This document shows positions 16,598 to 26,959 of a stretch of 64,000 bases of DNA, in pieces. How positions within the stretch are numbered: position 1 is the first letter of the stretch; every line of letters begins with the position of its first letter. The position numbers were made by a program, and so were the translations under genes. The notes under the pieces are model-generated. The model saw only the letters and a list, made by a program, of their open reading frames with translations. It did no database searches and had not been told where the DNA came from. Source of the stretch: Bradyrhizobium retamae (GTDB taxonomy: Bacteria > Pseudomonadota > Alphaproteobacteria > Rhizobiales > Xanthobacteraceae); NCBI RefSeq assembly GCF_001440415.1, contig NZ_LLYA01000035.1, positions 1 to 64,000 of the forward strand, in the 5' to 3' direction.

Positions 16598-18190
16598 CTA
16601 CTCCCCCCACAGCGCGAAGGCGTCGTTGAACGCACGTTCGCCCGGAGAGCCCTTTTCGATCGCGATGATGGCGCGGCGCTGGTTGACGTAGACCAGCGGC
16701 ACGTCGAACCAGGAGCGCTCCTTGAGGAGCTGCAAGTTGCGGGCGCGGTCGGAATCGACATTGGAGAGGCCGACCAGGAAGAAGCCGTCGGTGACTTTCA
16801 CGGCGAGCCCCGCGAGCGGCGTGCCGCGCGCCTGCTCGTTGGACTTCATCAAAATGCCCGGCACGTTGCCGACGCCGCCGCCGGAAAAATCCTGCGGCAG
16901 GATGAAGGTCAATTCCGCGGTGTGGCTCGCCGGCAGCGAGGTATCGGTGTTACGGCGGAACGACATCGTCATCTTGAACTTGCGGTCGGGAATCTCGATG
17001 TCGGCGCGCACGGCAACGTCCGGCTTCTGATTGCCGCTCGCCTTGATCGGTTCGGTACGCCAGATCACCGAACCGACATATTGCTTGCCCTTGGGATCGG
17101 ACGGATCCTCGTCATACAGCACGACGCGCTGCGCCACGGGTGCCACGTTCTCGCTCGACGACGGCTGGCCAACGCGGTCGGGAATCTTCGGGCGCGACTG
17201 CGGCGCGGCCGGATCCTTCGGCGCTTCCACCACAGATGAGGATTTGAACAGGCCGCTCACGGCTGTCACGATCGACTTGCCCCAGAGGATGCCGGCGCCA
17301 ATCAGGATGAGCACGATGCCGACCGCAATCGCGCTCTTGAACGGAAATACCGCGCGCTTCTTCGGCGGCTCACGGTCGCGGTCCTGCGACAGCCGCGGAC
17401 GGTCGCGCAACGGCGGCGGCGCGTAGCGGTCGGCTTCCGCCTGCGATTCGTCATACGAATACGGCACCTCGGGATCGGCGCCGCGGTCTTCCATGTTCGG
17501 CTCGAGCCGGTCGAATTCCGGCGAGGGCGACGGCACGTTGGCATAGGTCTTCCGCGCGTTGCGGTTGGCTTGCGCCGCGGCGCGGCCAAGATCGTCGGCG
17601 TCGGCTGCGATGTCGCGGAAGCCGCGCATGCCGGGCGGCTGTGGCGGCGTCGGCGGGCCACCATTATCCGGGCCGCGACGGGGGCCGCGCTCGCGAGGCG
17701 GCGGTGGCGGCAAGCCAGCATCCTGCGTCGGAATCTGCGGCGGCTGCGGGCGCGGCGCGCCGGGCGGAGGCGCATCGGCGCGCAGATTGCGCGGCGGGCG
17801 TGGCTCCTCGCCAAGCGGCGGACGGCCATCGCGCGAGGGGCCTTGAGAAGGCGGACGCGGGCGCGGAGTCCCCGGCGGCGCGGCAGCCGCTTCCGGCGGG
17901 CGCGCATTGGCGCGGCGGAAGGCATCGCCGCCACGCGCAGCCCCGCCACCGCCGGGCCGCGAAGCCTCGCGGGCGCGCTGGGCGGCTTCCGATTCGACCT
18001 TGCGCACGGCCTCTTCCAGCGACAACCGCTCGCGGGTGATTTCGGATTCGGAAAGCGGCGGCTGAACGCTGCGCAACTGCGCGATCAGCGCGGTACGCGC
18101 CCGCTCATAGAGCGCACGGCGGCTCTCACCTGGAGCATTGGGGTCCAGGCCGGCGATAGCGCGTGCGATCAGCGGGTAATAATCAGCCAT
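16598..18190 (-). CDS. Proline-rich single-pass membrane protein, conserved hypothetical
   Basis: The 530-residue protein starts MADYYPLIARAIAGLDPNAPG. Residues 1-80 are helical and charged, and about 80-290 are a disordered Pro/Arg/Gly-rich stretch (PPGTPRPRPPSQGP and similar). One transmembrane helix follows KKRAVFPFKSAIAVGIVLILIG near residue 300. The C-terminal 200 residues form a compact, probably periplasmic domain (RVVLYDEDPSDPKGKQYVGS, ELTFILPQDFSGGG, YVNQRRAIIAIEKGSPGERA). The type II topology with a disordered cytoplasmic arm is read from composition. Function is unknown. It is encoded 37 bases downstream of purA on the same strand. Confidence 0.8.
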   Translation of the reverse strand: MADYYPLIARAIAGLDPNAPGESRRALYERARTALIAQLRSVQPPLSESEITRERLSLEEAVRKVESEAAQRAREASRPGGGGAARGGDAFRRANARPPEAAAAPPGTPRPRPPSQGPSRDGRPPLGEEPRPPRNLRADAPPPGAPRPQPPQIPTQDAGLPPPPPRERGPRRGPDNGGPPTPPQPPGMRGFRDIAADADDLGRAAAQANRNARKTYANVPSPSPEFDRLEPNMEDRGADPEVPYSYDESQAEADRYAPPPLRDRPRLSQDRDREPPKKRAVFPFKSAIAVGIVLILIGAGILWGKSIVTAVSGLFKSSSVVEAPKDPAAPQSRPKIPDRVGQPSSSENVAPVAQRVVLYDEDPSDPKGKQYVGSVIWRTEPIKASGNQKPDVAVRADIEIPDRKFKMTMSFRRNTDTSLPASHTAELTFILPQDFSGGGVGNVPGILMKSNEQARGTPLAGLAVKVTDGFFLVGLSNVDSDRARNLQLLKERSWFDVPLVYVNQRRAIIAIEKGSPGERAFNDAFALWGE

Positions 18191-18227
18191 TTCTCTTCAA
18201 TACTGCAGCCCCGGCGGTAACATCCCG

Positions 18228-19520
<1,293 letters not shown>

Positions 19521-19554
19521 TTTTAAGGTGTTCCCTGCAAATCTCTTGGTTCCA

Positions 19555-19604
19555 GCATGACTTCACCGGAGAACCGGTACCTGTGTTTCCGGACCATGCT
19601 CTAA
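19555..19604. repeat. Rhizobial palindromic repeat upstream of purA
   Basis: The left arm AGCATGACTTCACCGGAGAA and right arm TTTCCGGACCATGCTC form an imperfect inverted repeat around ACCGGTACC. The pattern CATGA...TCCGG...CCGGA..CATG is a frequent intergenic element in Rhizobiales. Confidence 0.65.
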
Positions 19605-19809
19605 GCTCGCCCAGCCATAATCACGGCCGGGGCCGCTCGCGTGCAGGGCGCCCCACCGGATAAAGGAAGCAGGTGATCTAGGCAAGCAAGAAGGCGGCTT
19701 TAAGGGGCCTTAGAACGGCTCCAACCCATTGATATCCCCCTAAAATCCTGGCCATCCCGGCCTTGCGCGGGCGAGAAACGCATTAATGTTCGGCAATGAT
19801 GGAATGGCC

Positions 19810-20283
19810 ATGTCCAAAACCACCCGTGCGACGCTAGCACTGGAAAAACTCGGCGTGAAATTCGCCCTGCACGCTTACGACTACGACCCGGATGCAGCGA
19901 GCATCGGGCTACAGGCGGCGGAGGCGCTCGGCGTGCCGCCCGCGCGCGTGCTGAAGACACTGATGGCCGAGGTCGACGGCAAGCCGGTCTGCGCCGTGGT
20001 GCCGTCGGACTGCGAGGTCAGCATGAAAAAGCTTGCGGCCGCGTTCGGCGCTAAGGCGGCGAAGATGATGCGGCCGGCGGATGCCGAACGGCTGACCGGT
20101 TATCATGTCGGCGGCATCTCGCCGTTCGGACAGAAGAAGCGCGTGCCGGTCGCGATCGAAGAAGCCGCGCTCGGCCATACCAGCGTGTTCATCAATGGCG
20201 GCCAGCGCGGCCTGCAGGTCGAACTCGATCCCAACGACGCCGTGAAGGCTGCGGGCGCAATCGCGCGCGCGCTCGTGGCGTGA
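19810..20283 (+). CDS. ybaK: Cys-tRNA(Pro)/Ala-tRNA(Pro) deacylase, YbaK/EbsC family
   Basis: This family removes wrongly attached Cys or Ala from tRNA-Pro as a trans-editing factor. From the ATG at 19810 the protein is 157 residues (an ATG at 19786 is also open). It shows MSKTTRATLALEKLGVKF, the loop ALGVPPARVLKTLMAEVDG with the functional Lys, CEVSMKKLAAAFGAKAA and the closing GGISPFGQKKRVPVAIEE, all typical of YbaK. It is a single-domain cytosolic enzyme. It is divergent from purA and appears to be transcribed alone. Confidence 0.9.
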   Translation: MSKTTRATLALEKLGVKFALHAYDYDPDAASIGLQAAEALGVPPARVLKTLMAEVDGKPVCAVVPSDCEVSMKKLAAAFGAKAAKMMRPADAERLTGYHVGGISPFGQKKRVPVAIEEAALGHTSVFINGGQRGLQVELDPNDAVKAAGAIARALVA

Positions 20284-20306
20284 GCGGCCTTCGCCGCGGC
20301 GGACCC

Positions 20307-20492
20307 CTATTTGGTGAGTTTGGGCTGCGTCTGCGCCCATAGCATCGCCTCGATGATCGCCCCGCGCAGTTTCGGGCGCTGCTCTTCATCGCATTCGATG
20401 AACGCCAGAATGGAATTGGCGCGAACGGCAAACTGGTGACGTGTTTCGGCTTCTTCGGCCGATATCGGCTTGTTCAAGGAATGATCCATCAT
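20307..20492 (-). CDS. Small hypothetical protein, 61 residues
   Basis: From ATG 20492 (MMDHSLNKPISAEEAETRHQ) or the next ATG codon at 20489, the frame encodes a soluble acidic protein. It has a likely helical core (FAVRANSILAFIECDEEQRP) and the tail KLRGAIIEAMLWAQTQPKL. The frame stays open upstream to 20849, but that extension looks non-coding. Short rhizobial proteins of this kind lack a known role. It is convergent with ybaK, with 23 bases between the stops. Confidence 0.55.
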   Translation of the reverse strand: MMDHSLNKPISAEEAETRHQFAVRANSILAFIECDEEQRPKLRGAIIEAMLWAQTQPKLTK

Positions 20493-20917
20493 CTGCAATC
20501 TGCAAAAATTCGATGTCACGGACAAACGAAACGCTTGAGAGCGGAATAGCCTGCAAACCGTGGTCCCAGCGATCGAACCAACGCCAACACTGAAAGCAGC
20601 CCGGAATAACTCACTGCATGCGCCCGCCGAAAAACAAACCAGGGTTGGGTCACATGAATCAATCGTCCTTTGATTGCATATTTGCCTGCCCGCTGGCAAC
20701 CCCGAACAGCCAGCAAGACGCGCTGCATGGTCGCGATGCATCTGCACCATTGATGAGCGGCGCAAATCGGTGTCTGTGACCGGGGCCGGGCCACATTCCG
20801 GCCCGGCGTCGATCGCCGGGCGGACCGCGGCGCCATGAACCGGGCCCAATCTTGGTTTGACGCGTTTTCTTTACGCGAACCGGTGCCCACCTCGCTCGAA
20901 AACGCTATGGACCGCGA
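20493..20917. other. Intergenic region with one repeat element
   Basis: No gene is supported here. It contains the palindromic repeat at 20858-20907 immediately before the EamA gene. The remaining sequence shows no further structure that I can name. Confidence 0.4.
20858..20907. repeat. GCGTTTTC-type rhizobial palindrome
   Basis: GACGCGTTTTCTTTACGCGA is mirrored by GCTCGAAAACGCT around ACCGGT. A related copy lies at 61113-61184. It ends 10 bases before the EamA start codon, so it would be in the 5' leader of that transcript. Confidence 0.7.
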
Positions 20918-21844
20918 ATGTCGGCCACCGAACAGAGTTCACCCGCATCCTCCGGGAACTGGCTCGCCAATCAGCCTTATCTGCTGCTCAGCATCACCGC
21001 GCTGTGCTGGGCCGGCAATGCCATCGTCGGGCGGCTGGCCGCTGGCCACATTCCGCCGGTGACGCTGTCGTTCCTGCGCTGGTCGTTCGCCTTCCTGATC
21101 ATCCTGCCGTTTGCCTGGAAGCATCTCGTCAAGGACTGGGCTGCGATCCGCGGCCGGCTCGGCATCATGCTCGTGCTCTCGATCACCGGCATCGGCGCCT
21201 TCAACACGCTGCAATACTGGGCGCTCGAGCACACCCAGGCGCTGAACACGCTGTTGTTGCAGTCGGCGGGACCGCTGGTGGTCGCGGTGTGGTCGCTCGT
21301 GCTGCTCGGCGTGCGGCTGACGCTGGCGCAGGCGGCCGGCGTCCTGCTCTCTATGGCCGGCGTGCTGGTGATCATCCTGCACGGCGATCTCACAACGCTG
21401 TCGAAGATCGACTTCAATATCGGCGACCTGATTTTCCTGGTCGCGCTCGCGATCTTCGGGGTCTATTCGGTGCTGTCGCTGAAGCGCCCCGACATTCATG
21501 GTCTGTCGTTCGTCGCCTTCACTTTCGGCGCCGGCGCGGCCTGCCTGATTCCGTTGTTCATCTGGGAATTGTTCGCGCGGCCGCTGATGCAGATCGACGC
21601 GGCGAACCTCTTGACGCTCGCCTACGTCGCCCTGTTCCCCTCGACGATCGCCTATCTCTGCTTCAATCGTGGCGTGCAGATGATCGGCGCCAACCGCGCA
21701 GCCCCCTTCTTTCACGTGGTACCGGTGTTCGGCACCGTCATGTCGATCATCTTCCTCGGCGAGCATCCGCAGGCGTTCCACTTCATCGGCTTTGCGCTGG
21801 TGCTGACGGGGGTGTTTGTCGCGTCGCGGAAAGCGTCCGCGTAA
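20918..21844 (+). CDS. EamA/DMT-superfamily permease (paralogue 1)
   Basis: The 308-residue protein has about ten hydrophobic segments in two five-helix EamA repeats (SITALCWAGNAIVGRLAAG opens the first, FLVALAIFGVYSVLSL the second). The C-terminal signature NRGVQMIGANRAAPFFHVVPVFG is typical. EamA proteins export metabolites such as amino acids across the inner membrane, but the substrate cannot be read. A close paralogue lies at 33906-34841, sharing NQPYLLLS and NRAAPFFH. A palindromic repeat sits directly upstream. Confidence 0.9.
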   Translation: MSATEQSSPASSGNWLANQPYLLLSITALCWAGNAIVGRLAAGHIPPVTLSFLRWSFAFLIILPFAWKHLVKDWAAIRGRLGIMLVLSITGIGAFNTLQYWALEHTQALNTLLLQSAGPLVVAVWSLVLLGVRLTLAQAAGVLLSMAGVLVIILHGDLTTLSKIDFNIGDLIFLVALAIFGVYSVLSLKRPDIHGLSFVAFTFGAGAACLIPLFIWELFARPLMQIDAANLLTLAYVALFPSTIAYLCFNRGVQMIGANRAAPFFHVVPVFGTVMSIIFLGEHPQAFHFIGFALVLTGVFVASRKASA

Positions 21845-21949
21845 GCGCTCCCTCCCCGCGCTTCGCCCGCAGGGGGCGAGGTTGAGGCTCGCGGTGACTT
21901 GCCCGACCAAATCCGCTATCTCTAAAGGCAGCTTCACAAGGCATCCTCG

Positions 21950-22765
21950 ATGAAGGTTCGCGCCAGCAATGTAATGATCGGCACCTTGACCCTGGCTCTG
22001 ATCGCCGGGTCGCTCACGGCGTGGCTCGGCTACCAGAGGCTCGCCGGGATCAAGCAGAAGGTGCCGTTCCGCGTCATCTTCGAAGGCTCGGCTTCCGGCC
22101 TGCGCAACGGCGGCAGCGTGAATTTCGCCGGTATCCGGGTCGGCGAAGTGGTGTCGCTGAAGCTCGACCATCCGCGCCGCGTGGTCGCGCTCGCCATGAT
22201 CGACGGCAACACGCCCGTGAAGAGCGACACCCAGGTCGGCCTCGAATTTCAGGGGCTGACGGGGATTGCCGCGATCTCGTTTACCGGCGGCACCGATGAG
22301 GCGCCGCCGCCGTCCAAGGGCGCGGACGGCATTCCGGAGCTCACCGCCGATCCGGAAGGAACGCTCAACACCCAGGAAAAAATCCGCGTGGCGCTGCGCA
22401 ACGTCGACCGCGTGATTGCCGACAACGAGGTGGCGATCAAGGATACCTTACGGAATTTCGAGACGTTCACCGCCTCGCTTTCACATAATGGCGCAAAGAT
22501 CACGTCCATCATCGCGACCGCCGAATCCGGCATCGGCGCGGTCGACGGCGCAATGGACAAGACCAGGGATTTCCTCGGCAGCCTCGCCAGCGACAAATAT
22601 GGCGGCGAACTGCTGCCGACTGTGATTTCGCTGCGCGAGCTGATCGAAAGTTTCGACAAGAAGTCCGGGCGTGTGATCGCCGAGACGCGAAAAATGCTCG
22701 GCGACGTCAGCGAATCCGTCAACAAGGCCGGCCAGAAATTTGGCGGGCCGCCTCCCCGCCGCTAA
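21950..22765 (+). CDS. MlaD/MCE-domain lipid-transport protein
   Basis: The 271-residue protein has an N-terminal membrane anchor (VMIGTLTLALIAGSLTAWLGY). A single MCE domain follows (VPFRVIFEGSASGLRNGGSVNFAGIRVGEV in pieces: FEGSASGLRNGGSV and GIRVGEVVSLKL). Then comes a helical C-terminal half (residues 145-271). In the Mla system MlaD is a periplasmic phospholipid-binding ring attached to an ABC permease. Here no mlaE or mlaF is adjacent, so it is an orphan or its partners lie elsewhere. The start follows a weak site, AAGGCATCCTCG. Confidence 0.88.
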   Translation: MKVRASNVMIGTLTLALIAGSLTAWLGYQRLAGIKQKVPFRVIFEGSASGLRNGGSVNFAGIRVGEVVSLKLDHPRRVVALAMIDGNTPVKSDTQVGLEFQGLTGIAAISFTGGTDEAPPPSKGADGIPELTADPEGTLNTQEKIRVALRNVDRVIADNEVAIKDTLRNFETFTASLSHNGAKITSIIATAESGIGAVDGAMDKTRDFLGSLASDKYGGELLPTVISLRELIESFDKKSGRVIAETRKMLGDVSESVNKAGQKFGGPPPRR

Positions 22766-22804
22766 CCCGCCGTTCGCATAACAACCAAAAAATGGAACGC
22801 CCGC

Positions 22805-24022
22805 GTGCTCGACAAATCCGCAAGCTTGACTGCGCCGCCTCCGACCGTGACCCGCACCGGGAGCGCAGTGCCGCGGGCTTTGCAAAAATATCTTTCGCTC
22901 GACGATTTCGAGCCCGTGGCGCGGCGGCGGATTCCAAAATTTCTCTACGGCTATATTTCCGGTGGCGCCGAGACCGATGCCGCACTGCGCGACAACCGCA
23001 AAGCCTTCGACGAATACGGCTTTGTGCCGCGCGTGCTCAACGACGTCTCCGGCCGCGACCACACGACGACATTGTTCGGCAAGACCTACGCCGCGCCGTT
23101 CGGCATTCCGCCAATGGGTTCTTCCGCGCTATGCGCCTATCGCGGCGACATCGTGCTGACGCAGGCCGCTAGGTGCGAGAACGTGCCGATGATCTTGAGC
23201 GCCTCCTCGCTGATCACGCTGGAGGATGTCCGCGCCGCCAATCAGGCCGCGTGGTATCAGGCCTATCTCGCCGGCCTCCCGGAGCGGATCGAGCCGCTGG
23301 TCGATCGCGTGGCGGCGGCCGGCTACGACACTTTCGTCGTCACCGCCGACGTGCCGGTGCCGCCGAACCGCGAGAACAACATCCGCAATGGCTTTCAGGT
23401 GCCGCTCGCGATCACGCCGCGCGTGTTCTGGGACACGGTCACGCATCCGCACTGGCTGTTCGGCACCTGGGCGCGCACCGTGATGAACCACGGCATGCCG
23501 CATTTCGAGAACATGGACGCGCAGCGCGGCCCGCCGGTGCTGGCGAAAAACCTGATGCGCAACATCGGCGCCCGCGACCAGCTCGCCTGGAAGCATGTCG
23601 AATTGATCCGCAAGAAGTGGAAGGGCAAGCTCGTCATCAAGGGCCTGGTCTCGCCGCCCGATGCGAAGGTTGCGCGCGAGAGCGGCGTCGACGGCGTGAT
23701 GCTCTCCAACCATGGCGGCCGCCAGCTCGATTACACGATCTCCGGCCTGCGCACGCTGCCGGAGATCGCGGCGGAAGCGAAGGGCATGACGATCATGGTC
23801 GACGGCGGCATCCGCCGCGGCACCGACGTGATCAAGGCGCTGGCACTCGGCGCCCATTTCGTCTGGGTCGGCCGCCCCTTCCTCTATGCCGCGATCGCCG
23901 GCGGCCAAGCCGGCGTGCAGCGCGCGATCGCACTCTTGAAGGCCGAAATCGATCGCGACCTCGCGCTATTGGGCATCCGCTCGATCAGCGAGATCACGCC
24001 GGACCTGGTGCGGGAATTCTAG
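22805..24022 (+). CDS. FMN-dependent alpha-hydroxy-acid oxidase/dehydrogenase (LldD-like)
   Basis: The enzyme oxidises an L-2-hydroxy acid such as lactate to the 2-oxo acid. The 405-residue product, from GTG 22805, contains YLSLDDFEPVARRRIPKFLYGYISGG (in parts: FLYGYISGGAETD), PFGIPPMGSSALC, the flavin-binding VTADVPVPPNREN, GLVSPPDAKVA, the catalytic His in SNHGGRQLD and GGIRRGTDVIKALALGA for the phosphate. The length fits the cytosolic or membrane-associated LldD family rather than the cytochrome-b2 fusion. The true substrate may be lactate, mandelate or glycolate. It is 39 bases after the MCE gene, so co-transcription is possible. Confidence 0.9.
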   Translation: MLDKSASLTAPPPTVTRTGSAVPRALQKYLSLDDFEPVARRRIPKFLYGYISGGAETDAALRDNRKAFDEYGFVPRVLNDVSGRDHTTTLFGKTYAAPFGIPPMGSSALCAYRGDIVLTQAARCENVPMILSASSLITLEDVRAANQAAWYQAYLAGLPERIEPLVDRVAAAGYDTFVVTADVPVPPNRENNIRNGFQVPLAITPRVFWDTVTHPHWLFGTWARTVMNHGMPHFENMDAQRGPPVLAKNLMRNIGARDQLAWKHVELIRKKWKGKLVIKGLVSPPDAKVARESGVDGVMLSNHGGRQLDYTISGLRTLPEIAAEAKGMTIMVDGGIRRGTDVIKALALGAHFVWVGRPFLYAAIAGGQAGVQRAIALLKAEIDRDLALLGIRSISEITPDLVREF

Positions 24023-24512
24023 CCCCGATTCTGATTAAAGGGCGTGAATGACCTATAAATTCAGACTGGTCAGTGGACGTCCGCTTAGCGCGCATTCCGG
24101 ACTCAGGTCAGACATCACCGCGGGTCCGGCAAGTGCCCCGAAGCAGACCTAGCGCTCTCGCATATTCATTGTGGTTCGAGCGCAGGCTGCGGCAAATGCC
24201 GGCCCGCTCGACATCGAGCCGGAGCACAAACGGCCCGGCTACTCTGGCTCAAGCCATGGACTCCGAAGCGGCGCGAGCGCTACCGGAAGCCGAGGCCAAG
24301 CAAGAATAAGAGGATGCCGCTTTCCGTGATCACACGCGCGGCGCGGAACGGTCGAATTTAGCGCAGAGCACATTAGCCGACCCGCAGCAATAATATAACT
24401 GCCGATTATCTTCTTTGGAACGGCCAATCGCGAGACGCGTTGCGCGGGATAGCTCGGTGCTGTTCCCACAGACAGCTCCGTACCCATGTAGATGAAGGGG
24501 GCAAGACTGCAG
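24023..24512. other. 490-base region without a supported gene
   Basis: Open frames here are short and have no ribosome site or recognisable product. Composition shifts towards A+T around 24300-24480, marking the start of the looser accessory-like stretch. Confidence 0.4.
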
Positions 24513-24692
24513 ATGACACCCTCGTCCCAAACCGACGCGGAGAGGTTCCGTAAGGAAGCTGAGGAATGCCGTGAGCTGGCGGAGAAGGCCATGAGCCCTC
24601 TGGATAAGGAGGCTTGGGTGCGCCTTGCGGAGGATTGGCTGAAGCTTGCGCAAGAGGCGGAACGGGGCGCCAGGTTTGGACGGACGAGATGA
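24513..24692 (+). CDS. Small helical hypothetical protein, 59 residues
   Basis: From ATG 24513 (MTPSSQTDAERFRKEAEECRE) the protein is almost entirely charged helix: AERFRKEAEECRELAEKAMSPLDKEAWVRLAEDWLKLAQ in two parts, AEECRELAEKAMS and EAWVRLAEDWLKL. The same EAEECRELAEKA...EAWLRLAEDW pattern is very common among short Bradyrhizobium proteins of unknown function. The AGACTGCAG before the start is a weak ribosome site. No partner is evident. Confidence 0.7.
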   Translation: MTPSSQTDAERFRKEAEECRELAEKAMSPLDKEAWVRLAEDWLKLAQEAERGARFGRTR

Positions 24693-24834
24693 TCCGGCTT
24701 GCGTCACGGACAAGGCAGGCCTTACAGGTTAACATTTGATTTGGTGGACGACGGTCTCTTCTCGATAAGATCGAGATCGAGGCGACGATTTCTTACGACG
24801 GGCTAGCAAGGACCCGTCGTCAGGAGAAATCGCG

Positions 24835-25023
24835 ATGACCGTCAAAGAGCTTATTGTTCGACTGCAGGCGCTTCCCAACCAGGATGCACTTGTAATTTTT
24901 GCAAGCGGCAATGCAAACGAGTGGCTGGTGGCCACTGGCCTCGTTGAGCGCGGTATTTCACCGTCACCTGCAAACCCGGACTTTGTCGTACCAGGCAACG
25001 ATCCTGGCGTGGAGATCATCTAG
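24835..25023 (+). CDS. Small hypothetical protein, 62 residues
   Basis: The ATG follows CAGGAGAAATCGCG, a good ribosome site. The product begins MTVKELIVRLQALPNQDALV and has a beta-like continuation (VIFASGNANEWLVATGL), then PANPDFVVPGND. The 'ELIxxLQALPNQDALV' opening recurs in small rhizobial proteins, some of which look like minimal versions of a broader fold. I cannot assign a function. Confidence 0.65.
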   Translation: MTVKELIVRLQALPNQDALVIFASGNANEWLVATGLVERGISPSPANPDFVVPGNDPGVEII

Positions 25024-25212
25024 CCGCTTCTCCTTCCAATGGAATACGGAAGAGGCAGCCCTGAGTACTCGGCCACCGAGGTCCAGCTGACAAATCCAAC
25101 CAAACCGCTCAGTCCTGTAACACTGTCTGCTCCGGGTACGTCGCTTTGCCTCAATGAGGCTGACACGTCGGCTCGACCCGCCGTTTCCGAAAGCGCCGCG
25201 AACGGGCTGACC

Positions 25213-26424
25213 CTAACCTGATCGCTGTGAGAGCGAATGCTCGAGGAAAAAACGCAGCATTTCCCTTGCTGCGTCCGGTCCTTTCGGATCAGTGTAGGAG
25301 CCGGCAGGGTTGCCTCCGGACCATGCGTGTCCAGCTCCGTGGATATCCCAGTGCTCCAATATTCCGCGCCCATGCGCGTCGCTCAGGATCGTGCGGGTAT
25401 AGGCATGCCCTCCAGGTACCTGGCCGCGACCAACCTTCTTTTTCAGGTTCATCGCTCTCACAGACTGCGCAAGAATTTGATCGCTGTTGTTGGGGTGCAC
25501 GGTAGTGTCGCGGTCGCCGTGAAAAACAATGGTTGGTACAGGTGGCCCGTCACATAAAGTAACCCTGTGACTGGCTCCGCCACCTTGTCGCATGGCGACC
25601 AACGCAGATGGAAGGTCAATGGCGGCCCCGCAGGCAAGGCCGGAATGCACGCCGATTGCTGCGTACAGATCCTTATAGGTATTACCCATGATCGCAGCAG
25701 CGGCAGCTCCGGCCGATAGTCCACCAACATAGACACGATTTGGGTCGATCGAAAAGTCGCTCATGACTTGGCGAGTGATGCCCGCGATAAGCGAGGGTTC
25801 ACCTCTGCCCCGCTGCTGGTCGGCTGGGCGAAACCAGTTCCAGCATTTCGCCTGGTTTGCCTCACTGCGCTGGGCCGGATAGACCACAAAACAAGATTTT
25901 TCTTCAGCGATGAAGTTCATCCTCGTACCAGCGGCGAAATCGTCTGGGAATTGAGTGCAGCCGTGTAGCATCACGATCAAAGGAAGCGATTGGTCCTGAT
26001 AGCGGCTGGGGATGAAAAGCTTGTAGGCACGGCTTCCCGCCGAATTGCTGTAGGTTCCTTCGATAAACCTTGTGCCGTCAGGCATGATGTCTGACGGGGA
26101 AAGGGGCTTGCGCTCAATCACAGCTCGCAAGCTGAACCCGGGGCGCTGCCTTGTATGATCGAGAAACTCGCGGAGCATGCGAGGTTCAGCGGATGGAGGC
26201 CGCACCCGGTCCGCGCTATCGTTCTCCTCAATAGCATTGGCCTTCGCGTCAATGATCGAGGGCTCTTGTCCAACAACTGTGGGGTGACCGATGCGCGATT
26301 CCGGGTCTGGCGCGCTTTCGTCGCGCAGCATGCGTTGAAGGAGCGCGGTGGCCTCCATGAGTCGGCCAGCGCGCGTGAGGCGTGTGGCTTCGCCAACTAT
26401 GTCCTGTCTGAGCATCGCGTTCAC
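25213..26424 (-). CDS. PHB-depolymerase-type esterase (LpqC-like)
   Basis: The family hydrolyses short esters, including poly-3-hydroxybutyrate oligomers and feruloyl esters. The 403-residue product has a polar N-terminal 110 residues, then an alpha/beta-hydrolase core: PLIVMLHGCTQFPDDFAAG (oxyanion region), the nucleophile elbow GGLSAGAAAA, acid residue FHGDRDTTVHP, and the His in HGAGHAWSGG. No signal peptide is visible, so it may act on intracellular polymer. It starts with GTG 26424 overlapping the RHH-gene stop, or with ATG 26415. The two genes form one operon, and the neighbouring PHA-synthase-like remnant supports a polymer-related origin. Confidence 0.88.
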   Translation of the reverse strand: MNAMLRQDIVGEATRLTRAGRLMEATALLQRMLRDESAPDPESRIGHPTVVGQEPSIIDAKANAIEENDSADRVRPPSAEPRMLREFLDHTRQRPGFSLRAVIERKPLSPSDIMPDGTRFIEGTYSNSAGSRAYKLFIPSRYQDQSLPLIVMLHGCTQFPDDFAAGTRMNFIAEEKSCFVVYPAQRSEANQAKCWNWFRPADQQRGRGEPSLIAGITRQVMSDFSIDPNRVYVGGLSAGAAAAAIMGNTYKDLYAAIGVHSGLACGAAIDLPSALVAMRQGGGASHRVTLCDGPPVPTIVFHGDRDTTVHPNNSDQILAQSVRAMNLKKKVGRGQVPGGHAYTRTILSDAHGRGILEHWDIHGAGHAWSGGNPAGSYTDPKGPDAAREMLRFFLEHSLSQRSG

Positions 26425-26840
26425 CGTGTTCTATCGACGAGGGCGGCCTTGACCGCCGGACTGGCCTGCAAAGCGCCCAGAACACAGACCGAAGCAATTG
26501 CGGCGCGAGCAAGCTCGGGCGTGACATCTTGAGCGATACTGGCCAGGCCCAAAACGTTGATGTGCAGCATCTCCCCGGCTCGCCGCGCCGCTTCGAGATC
26601 CTCTCGGCTGAAGTGCCTCAGACCCAGATCCAAACTTTTTCGGGTCGTTGACTGTTTGACGACGTCCGCGTGACGTTCGAGCTGGTTGCGGATTGCCGTT
26701 CGAATGAAATCGGTACGGTTCGAGTAGAAACCTTCCTGAACCATCAAGTCGACCTGACCAAGATCGACATAGCCGAGATTGATCGTGATTTTTTCGCTTT
26801 CCGGGGGCTTTGGCCGGAGTTCGCGGACGTTGCTCGTCAT
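26421..26840 (-). CDS. Ribbon-helix-helix (CopG-like) regulator
   Basis: From ATG 26840, after GGAGCAGGGCC, the protein is 139 residues. It has an RHH-type N-terminal domain: the strand ITINLGYVDLGQVDLMV is followed by the helix pair EGFYSNRTDFIRTAIRNQLERH. The C-terminal half (HFSREDLEAARRAGEMLHIN onward) is a helical region typical of the longer RHH regulators found beside PHB-depolymerase genes in rhizobia. It probably represses its own operon. Two direct ATGGATG repeats 11 bases apart lie 29-46 bases upstream of the start, the spacing RHH dimers favour. Confidence 0.8.
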   Translation of the reverse strand: MTSNVRELRPKPPESEKITINLGYVDLGQVDLMVQEGFYSNRTDFIRTAIRNQLERHADVVKQSTTRKSLDLGLRHFSREDLEAARRAGEMLHINVLGLASIAQDVTPELARAAIASVCVLGALQASPAVKAALVDRTR

Positions 26841-26850
26841 GGCCCTGCTC

Positions 26851-26886
26851 CATCCTGTTGCCATCTACATGGATGGTATATGGATG
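26851..26886. promoter_or_regulatory. Candidate RHH operator upstream of the regulator-esterase operon
   Basis: ATGGATG occurs at 26869-26875 and 26880-26886, an 11-base period. The inverse CCATC occurs at 26861-26865, with CATCC at 26851-26855. The cluster lies directly before the RHH gene start, in the position expected of an autoregulatory site. Confidence 0.5.
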
Positions 26887-26959
26887 TTAAAGGCGCCTGT
26901 CAATGGAGTGGAACGCTGGTGGGTTCTCGAATTTGAAATGCACCCCGGGACGCGAGACG

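Noticed and set aside
24073..24309. 78-codon plus-strand frame after the hydroxyacid oxidase gene
   Set aside because: No ribosome site, unlikely composition and no family resemblance.
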